A stretch of 64,000 nt of DNA from Opitutia bacterium (GTDB lineage Bacteria; Verrucomicrobiota; Verrucomicrobiia; Opitutales; T3Sed10-336), in NCBI GenBank assembly GCA_003566885.1, contig PXBO01000009.1, forward strand, positions 1-64,000, written 5' to 3'. Shown here in pieces: positions 59,116 to 64,000 of the stretch. The notes under the pieces were generated by a model. It saw only the letters and a program-made list of their open reading frames with translations, had not been told where the DNA came from and ran no database searches. Both the position numbers and the translations under genes were made by a program. Within the stretch, counting starts at the first letter, position 1; every line of letters starts with the position of its first letter.

Positions 59116-60510
59116 ATGACCGAAAAGATGCCGAACTTCAAATCCGTAAACCGTCGCCAATTCATCAAGCGTGCGGCGGTGGGAATAACCCTTCCTCTTA
59201 TTCTGCCGCGTACGGTTTTCGGCGCTAACTCGAAAATCAACCTGGCCTGGATCGGTGCGGGGGACCTGGGGTCGGTGCATTTGCGCCATCTCGATCTTAA
59301 CCTGATCAATCTGGTCGCTGTGGCCGACGCGGACACCAGCCGGCCGCCACAGGAGGTGCGGGAGCGTTTTTCCGGGGTAAAGTATTACCAGGACTTCCGA
59401 AAGATGATGGAGGAGTTGGGCGACAAAATCGACGCGGTCGGCATCGCCACTCATGATCGCATGCATTTTCCTGCGGCTTACATGGCGCTCTCGATGGGGA
59501 AACATGTTTTTGTGGAAAAGCCGATGGTTCATTCCGTGTGGGAAGCGCGCACGTTGATGAACTTGGCTCGGGAAAAAGGAGTGAAGACTCAGATGGGAAA
59601 TCAGGGGCATGGCACCGAAGGCATTCGGCTGGTCAAGGAATGGTATCAGGCGGGCTTGATCGGCGATGTCCGGGAAGTGGTTTCGTGGACCAACCGGCCG
59701 GCCGAAGGGGTCGGGTTTCGTTCCGGGTCGCCGAGACAGTATCCGGATCCAGAGGAGATTCCGGAGACTTTGGATTGGGATCAGTGGCTTGGCCCTGTTA
59801 CAAAGGATATCGGATTCAGCCGGGCCTTTCATCCGTTTTTCTGGCGTGGATGGTGGGAGTTCGGTTGCGGTGGATTGGGGGATATCGGTTGCCACACCCT
59901 GGACACGCCGTTCTGGGCGATGGACCTGACGTCGCCGACGCGTATCGATATCGATATGCTGGAGGAGCCCAACCCCATTCACACCGTCGAGGGTTCCGTC
60001 GTCAGTTACAATTTCGAAGTCCCGGGTGGAAAGCCTCCCGTGAAGATCAAGTGGTATGAAGGCCCCCGTTCGCCCGAACTGCCGGAGGGGTACGATTTGC
60101 CGCCAACCGGAAGGGACTACCACACGGAAGGCGGATTGGTGATGATCGGCGAAAAGGGAATTATCGCTCACCCGAACATGCGTCCGGATTCGCCGCGATT
60201 GTATCCCGATTCCCTCTGGGAGGAATTCCGAACCAATCCGGAGATGCGGCCGGAGCGGACTCTTCCCCGTATCCGCGGTGGAGTCGTGGATAATTTCTGG
60301 CATTGTATTCAAGAAGGGGGTACGCCCACGTCCAGTTTCGATTACGCCGCGCCATTGACCGAGACGATCCTGCTCGGCACACTTGCCATCCGTACCGGCA
60401 AGCCTATCGAGTTCGATGCCTCGAACATGCGCATTCTCAACAATGCCGAGGCCGATGCGTTGCTGAAAGTGGAAGCTCGCGAAGGCTGGGATACCGATAG
60501 CCTTTCCTGA
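59116..60510 (+). CDS. Tat-exported Gfo/Idh/MocA-family oxidoreductase
   Basis: A 464-residue NAD(P)-dependent oxidoreductase starting at ATG 59116, with AAGGGA about ten bases upstream. The N-terminus has a twin-arginine signal (NRRQFIKRAAVGITLPLIL), so the folded protein is probably exported with its cofactor, as known for many Planctomycetes/Verrucomicrobia members. The Rossmann part has NLAWIGAGDLGSVHLRHLDL and the EKP motif in VFVEKPMVHS. The C-terminal part contains GDIGCHTLDTPFWAMDL, carrying the catalytic His of the family. Some exported relatives act on glycosides by an NAD-dependent redox-elimination mechanism (as in GH109), which would fit this region, but that is inference. Confidence 0.93.
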   Translation: MTEKMPNFKSVNRRQFIKRAAVGITLPLILPRTVFGANSKINLAWIGAGDLGSVHLRHLDLNLINLVAVADADTSRPPQEVRERFSGVKYYQDFRKMMEELGDKIDAVGIATHDRMHFPAAYMALSMGKHVFVEKPMVHSVWEARTLMNLAREKGVKTQMGNQGHGTEGIRLVKEWYQAGLIGDVREVVSWTNRPAEGVGFRSGSPRQYPDPEEIPETLDWDQWLGPVTKDIGFSRAFHPFFWRGWWEFGCGGLGDIGCHTLDTPFWAMDLTSPTRIDIDMLEEPNPIHTVEGSVVSYNFEVPGGKPPVKIKWYEGPRSPELPEGYDLPPTGRDYHTEGGLVMIGEKGIIAHPNMRPDSPRLYPDSLWEEFRTNPEMRPERTLPRIRGGVVDNFWHCIQEGGTPTSSFDYAAPLTETILLGTLAIRTGKPIEFDASNMRILNNAEADALLKVEAREGWDTDSLS

Positions 60511-60532
60511 TACGTCCGTTAACGCTGGCCTT

Positions 60533-60655
60533 CGGTAGCGAATCTTTGGCTCGCCTGTCGGAGCCCTGGGCGAGGCCGATGCCGTCGAATATTCGACAGG
60601 AAAGGTGTCCGGGAGCGGAGTCGGATCGACGCTTTGGCAAGCTTGGCTGCAAAAA
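60533..60655. repeat. Interspersed repeat copy 3
   Basis: GTAGCGAATCTTTGGCTC (60535-60552) is identical to 23435-23452, and ATCGACGCTTTGGCAAGCTT at 60625-60644 corresponds to the second conserved block of the other copies. The middle part contains CCTGTCG (60554-60560) and CGACAGG (60594-60600), able to pair. The AATGGCACTC ends of copies 1 and 2 were not found here, so this copy is truncated or diverged. It follows the Gfo/Idh/MocA gene within the 381-base gap. Confidence 0.5.
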
Positions 60656-60774
60656 GTATTAGTATTCTTGCCCAAGCGTCATCGGTCTGAACCGGTTTGC
60701 TCTCGGCAGCGGACAGTACGGAGAGTGGTGCCGAAAGAATTTTACTGGTGGAATTAATCTTCGGTTGCAAAAAT

Positions 60775-60891
60775 TGAAAAGATATATAATATATATAAAA
60801 CTATTGATTATAAATCGTTTCCATCTGATATTAAGGAGCTTAAGGGAGTCTATATATTCTAGCACTCATTTTATCGCTTTAAGGGAATTTC
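60775..60891 (+). promoter_or_regulatory. AT-rich promoter region of the GH92 gene
   Basis: GATATATAATATATATAAAA (60781-60800) is another instance of the AT-rich motif found before hydrolase genes in this window. AAGGGA ends six bases before the GH92 start codon and is a good ribosome-binding site. The stretch between the repeat copy and this point (60656-60774) shows nothing recognisable. Confidence 0.4.
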
Positions 60892-63075
60892 ATGCGCTAC
60901 CAGCCCGAAGATTACGTGAATTTGTTCCAGGGGACCGACTCGAAGCCGGACTTTTCCGCCGGGAACACGTTGCCCTTGGTTTGCCGGCCCTTTCCGATGA
61001 CTGCATGGACTTTGCAGACGGGGGAGGACCGATGGCCTTTTCGTTGGAATGATGCCAAGATTCAGGGAATTCGGGCGACTCATCAACCGAGCCCTTGGAT
61101 AGGGGATTACGGTCACTTCACGCTGATGCCTCAGACCGGAGAGCCTCTGCTTGAAGGAACTTCCCGTTCGGCTTACTACAACAAGGCGCTGAGTGTGATG
61201 AGGCCTGAATATTTCCGGGTGACCTTGCCGCGTTACCGGGTGACGGTGGAGGGCTCGCCGACTGAGCGCTGTCTTCTCCTGCGGTTCGATTTCGGATCGG
61301 CCCCTACCGCGCGGATTGTGGTGGATTGCTTTGACCGGGGGGAATTGACGCGCGGGGATTCGTCGCGGCAGGTGCTGGGGCTTGCGCCCACCAAGCAGGG
61401 CGGGGCGGAGGGCTTGTTCGGGCTGCGTTTTTTTATGGAATTCAACGTGCCGGTGACGAAGACCGGATTCCGGCCCGCGCCCTCGCAGGCGCGCCGCTAC
61501 CCTCATGGCTCCGCAGGCGCGATCGGGTATGTGGAGTTCGAGGTACCGGAAAGTGGTGTGGTGGAATGCCGTGTGGCGACCTCCTTTTTGGACCACGAGC
61601 AGGCGGCGGAGAATCTGCGGCGCGAGATCGGGGAACGTACTTTGGAGCAGGTCAGTGCGGAGGGAAAGGCGGAATGGAATCGCCGTCTGTCACGCGTCGC
61701 CATCGATACTCAAAGCGAAGAGGAGCGCTCCACGTTTTACTCCTGCCTGTACCGGACTCTGACCTTCCCGTTGAAGATGCACGAAACGGATTCCGCCGGA
61801 CGGGAGGTCCATTACAGTCCCTACAGTGGCAGAAAGGAGCCGGGTAAGCTTTTTGCCGGGCATGGTTTCTGGGACACCTACCGGACGACCTATCCTCTAT
61901 ACGCGCTCCTGTATCCGGAGGATTGCCGGGAATTTCTGGAAGGTTGGATGAACAGCCGGCGTGAGGGCGGCTGGTTCCCCCGCTGGCCATCTCCGGGGTA
62001 CAGTGTCTCCATGCAGAGCACCCACATCGACGCCGTGTTCGCGGATGCGTTTGTCAAGGGAATCGACGGGATCGATTGGGAGGAGGCCTATCGGGCTCTG
62101 CGGCACAACGCCTTCACCGATCCCGGCAGGGTGGACTGGGGGTACGGCCGACCCGGATTGAAGGATTATATAAAAGCAGGCTACCTGCCTGCGGACAAAT
62201 ACGGCTATTCGGTTTCGGCCACCTTGGACAATGCTTATTGCGACTTTTGCCTTTCGGTGATGGCCGAGCGTCTGGGACAGGTGCGAGACGCCGCGTTGCT
62301 GCGCGAACGTGCAAAGAATTACCGCAACATCTTTGATCCGAACACCGGATTCATGCGTGGACGCAACAAGGACGGCTCATGGTTGACGCCTTTCGATCCG
62401 TTTGACTGGGGAGGCCCTTATATGGAGGCCGGCGCCTGGCAGTCTTCATGGACGGTGCCGCACGATCCCGAAGGGCTGATTGCCCTTCATGGCGGCCCCG
62501 GCCCCCTGGTTGGGAAACTGGAAGAGATGCTGGCCACGGAGCCGTACTACAATATCGGCGGTTACGATTTCGAGATCCACGAAATGACGGAAATGGCTGC
62601 CGGTGGCGATAGAGGATTCGGCCAGTACGCGCATTCGAATCAACCGTCCCACCTGGCGCTCTACTACTTCGGCGCCGCCGGACGGCCGGATCTGACGGAT
62701 TATTGGGTGCGAAGAATCTGTACGGAGCATTATCACTCGGGGCCGGCCGGATTTCCGGGAGATGAAGACAATGGCGAAATGTCGGCGTGGTACATTTTCA
62801 GCACGCTGGGGATTTTCCCGTTTTGCCCGGGCAAGCCGGAGTATGCCACGGTTACTCCCTTGTATAAGAGTTCGACCATCACCCTTCCCGACGGGATAGA
62901 ACTCACGATCCGTCCGCAGAGTGAGGACGAGGCTCTGCTTGCCAACGGAGGGAAATCGTCGTATACCGTCAGTCACGAGCGGGTCCTCGAAGGCGGAGTT
63001 TTGTTCATTCCGTCCAGGCGTACGCACCAGGAGACCCCCGCCGGAAGCCGCGACATTGTTTTGAAGGGTGATTAG
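60892..63075 (+). CDS. GH92 alpha-mannosidase
   Basis: A 727-residue GH92 enzyme (exo-acting, calcium-dependent alpha-mannosidases). The N-terminal beta-sandwich begins DYVNLFQGTDSKPDFSAGNT and has FPMTAWTLQTGE. The (alpha/alpha)6 barrel has GFWDTYRTTYPLYALLYP, SPGYSVSMQSTHIDAVFADA, FGQYAHSNQPSHLALYYFG and GDEDNGEMSAWYIFSTLGIF (about residue 622), the region that carries the catalytic acids in characterised members. Unlike most GH92 proteins it has no signal peptide, so it may work in the cytoplasm on imported manno-oligosaccharides. The next gene's GTG start uses the last base of its stop codon (63075). Confidence 0.95.
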   Translation: MRYQPEDYVNLFQGTDSKPDFSAGNTLPLVCRPFPMTAWTLQTGEDRWPFRWNDAKIQGIRATHQPSPWIGDYGHFTLMPQTGEPLLEGTSRSAYYNKALSVMRPEYFRVTLPRYRVTVEGSPTERCLLLRFDFGSAPTARIVVDCFDRGELTRGDSSRQVLGLAPTKQGGAEGLFGLRFFMEFNVPVTKTGFRPAPSQARRYPHGSAGAIGYVEFEVPESGVVECRVATSFLDHEQAAENLRREIGERTLEQVSAEGKAEWNRRLSRVAIDTQSEEERSTFYSCLYRTLTFPLKMHETDSAGREVHYSPYSGRKEPGKLFAGHGFWDTYRTTYPLYALLYPEDCREFLEGWMNSRREGGWFPRWPSPGYSVSMQSTHIDAVFADAFVKGIDGIDWEEAYRALRHNAFTDPGRVDWGYGRPGLKDYIKAGYLPADKYGYSVSATLDNAYCDFCLSVMAERLGQVRDAALLRERAKNYRNIFDPNTGFMRGRNKDGSWLTPFDPFDWGGPYMEAGAWQSSWTVPHDPEGLIALHGGPGPLVGKLEEMLATEPYYNIGGYDFEIHEMTEMAAGGDRGFGQYAHSNQPSHLALYYFGAAGRPDLTDYWVRRICTEHYHSGPAGFPGDEDNGEMSAWYIFSTLGIFPFCPGKPEYATVTPLYKSSTITLPDGIELTIRPQSEDEALLANGGKSSYTVSHERVLEGGVLFIPSRRTHQETPAGSRDIVLKGD

Positions 63076-64000
63076 TGTTAGGGTTTGTGATTCAGTTTCG
63101 GTTTGGTACCCGGTTGTTTCTGCTGATTGGCTTACTGGTAAGCCTTGTTCCCGGAAGTTCGGCAGTGTTCGCCATCGCGTCATTCGAAGGCGATATATCC
63201 AGTGAGGAGGCTGATGTTCAAGCTATCGACCAGGGGCCGGGTTCCGGACGGTCGGCGGTGGGGAGGGGCATCCGGCCGGAGGCGGTGTATTCCTCCTCGG
63301 CACGGCCGGGAAGGGCGGCGGAGCTCGCTCTCGAACGGTCGCCGCGGGAGTATTGGCAGGCGGCGGAGGATGATCCGCACGCTTGGTGGCACGCGGATCT
63401 TGGGGAGCCGACGGAGATCCGGAGGGTGCGCTGGCACTGGCTGGAGCCGGCGGCGGTGAGCGACTTTGTCGTCGAGGTATCGACGGACGCGGTGCGGTGG
63501 TATCCTGTGGAGGCTGTGGCGGATGAGGAAGGGGTGCGGGGGGAGTTGTTTGAAACCAACCGGCGTTATCTTCGGGTGCGCGTGGTGGAGGCTTCGGACC
63601 CCGGCCGAGTCGGGTTGCGGAATCTTGCGGTTTACGGTTGGAGAAGTGAGCCGATGCCGCGTTTTCCGGAGGGGCCGGAAACGCTGGGATGGGCTCGGCC
63701 ATTGATCCCGTTACTTCCATACCGACTGCCGGGGGTGGATAACCCGGTAGTCTCCTTGAATGGGGAATGGCATTACAGTGCCAGACCACCGGCGGGTTTC
63801 TGGCGTGACTCGGTCGAGCCGTCCGAATGGGCGACGGTTCCGGTGCCCGGGAATCTCCCTGTTTTGTTGGGGGTGGAAGTCATGGAGGTCGAGCAGGAGA
63901 ACGGCGGTGGCTGGCTGCCTTCGCGGAATGTGGAGACGGCTTACAAGCGGAAGATTCTGATCCCCGAATCATTTGAAGGGAAAAGGGTGATGCTCCGTTT
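63075..64000 (+). CDS. Secreted GH2-family hydrolase with discoidin-like N-terminal domain, 3' end beyond window
   Basis: About 308 residues are visible before the right edge. The start is GTG 63075-63077, with GAAGGG just upstream and a signal peptide (LFLLIGLLVSLVPGSSAVFA). Residues 60-200 look like a discoidin (F5/8 type C) carbohydrate-binding domain: YWQAAEDDPHAWWHADLGEP, IRRVRWHWLEP, FVVEVSTDAVRWYPVEAVAD, RYLRVRVVEAS. Then VDNPVVSLNGEWHYSARPPA, WATVPVPGNLPVLLG and the YKRKILIPESFEGKRVMLRF strand are the sugar-binding domain of GH2 enzymes (beta-galactosidase/mannosidase/glucuronidase family). The catalytic barrel lies outside the window, so specificity cannot be judged. Confidence 0.88.
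   Translation, partial: MLGFVIQFRFGTRLFLLIGLLVSLVPGSSAVFAIASFEGDISSEEADVQAIDQGPGSGRSAVGRGIRPEAVYSSSARPGRAAELALERSPREYWQAAEDDPHAWWHADLGEPTEIRRVRWHWLEPAAVSDFVVEVSTDAVRWYPVEAVADEEGVRGELFETNRRYLRVRVVEASDPGRVGLRNLAVYGWRSEPMPRFPEGPETLGWARPLIPLLPYRLPGVDNPVVSLNGEWHYSARPPAGFWRDSVEPSEWATVPVPGNLPVLLGVEVMEVEQENGGGWLPSRNVETAYKRKILIPESFEGKRVMLR

Noticed and set aside
59026-60675. A 549-codon minus-strand open frame opposite the Gfo/Idh/MocA gene
   Set aside because: No domain features; the plus-strand frame carries the Tat signal and the EKP motif.

Overview
The window reads as a chromosomal segment of a GC-rich glycan-degrading bacterium of the Verrucomicrobiota, probably the Opitutales/Puniceicoccales side. 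This is inferred from several traits seen together: PEP-CTERM tails of the type VPEPSTYAMIAG...LRRR, prepilin-like proteins beginning [19 protein letters not shown]-terminal domains ending FFRV, a giant CotH/lamin-tail protein, and many secreted hydrolases without any SusC/SusD pair. No rRNA, tRNA, CRISPR array, prophage or transposase was seen.

Layout. 1-10.5 kb: a GH127 arabinofuranosidase (cut by the left edge) diverging from a LacI-type regulator, a secreted clan GH-D-like protein, a rhodanese, a secreted PHP/LamG protein, and a DUF1565 parallel beta-helix protein. 10.6-19.5 kb: one 2964-residue secreted CotH/lamin-tail protein. 19.5-24.8 kb: a decayed GH38 fragment, a sugar ABC importer (binding protein and two permeases, no ATPase) and a GntR/LacI hybrid regulator. 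25-32.9 kb: a tightly coupled plus-strand operon with a GxGYxYP hydrolase, a GH38-like hydrolase, an SDR, an RraA-like protein, mannonate dehydratase (uxuA) and a lactonase, which looks like release of sugar acids followed by their catabolism. 33-43.5 kb: a minus-strand block with a DUF5054/GH38-like hydrolase, a ThuA remnant, several small secreted beta-rich proteins, a GxGYxYP hydrolase and a prepilin-like protein. 43.9-51.8 kb: a plus-strand block with the same kinds of genes (secreted proteins, GxGYxYP hydrolase, prepilin-like protein, PEP-CTERM proteins). 52-64 kb: a second DUF1565 protein with an inserted CBM6-like domain, an MBL-fold protein, an enolase-superfamily dehydratase, an SDR, an MFS sugar porter, a Gfo/Idh/MocA oxidoreductase, a GH92 mannosidase and the start of a GH2 protein.

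Together this looks like a large polysaccharide- or glycoprotein-glycan utilisation region whose sugars probably include arabinofuranose, mannose, galactose-like residues and uronic acids. The most unusual part is 35.5-51.8 kb. One secreted domain family (LF.SDF..., NGYF.E, PDANGW, GSFGIDNV) occurs at least eight times there, carried on alternative C-terminal tails (PEP-CTERM or a ~60-residue FFRV domain), fused once to a GxGYxYP hydrolase, and accompanied twice by a prepilin-like/GxGYxYP pair. I propose, as inference only, that it is a surface glycan-capture layer doing the job that SusD-like proteins do elsewhere. Three decayed gene copies, an interspersed repeat and a recurrent AT-rich promoter motif show that the region is evolving by duplication and loss.
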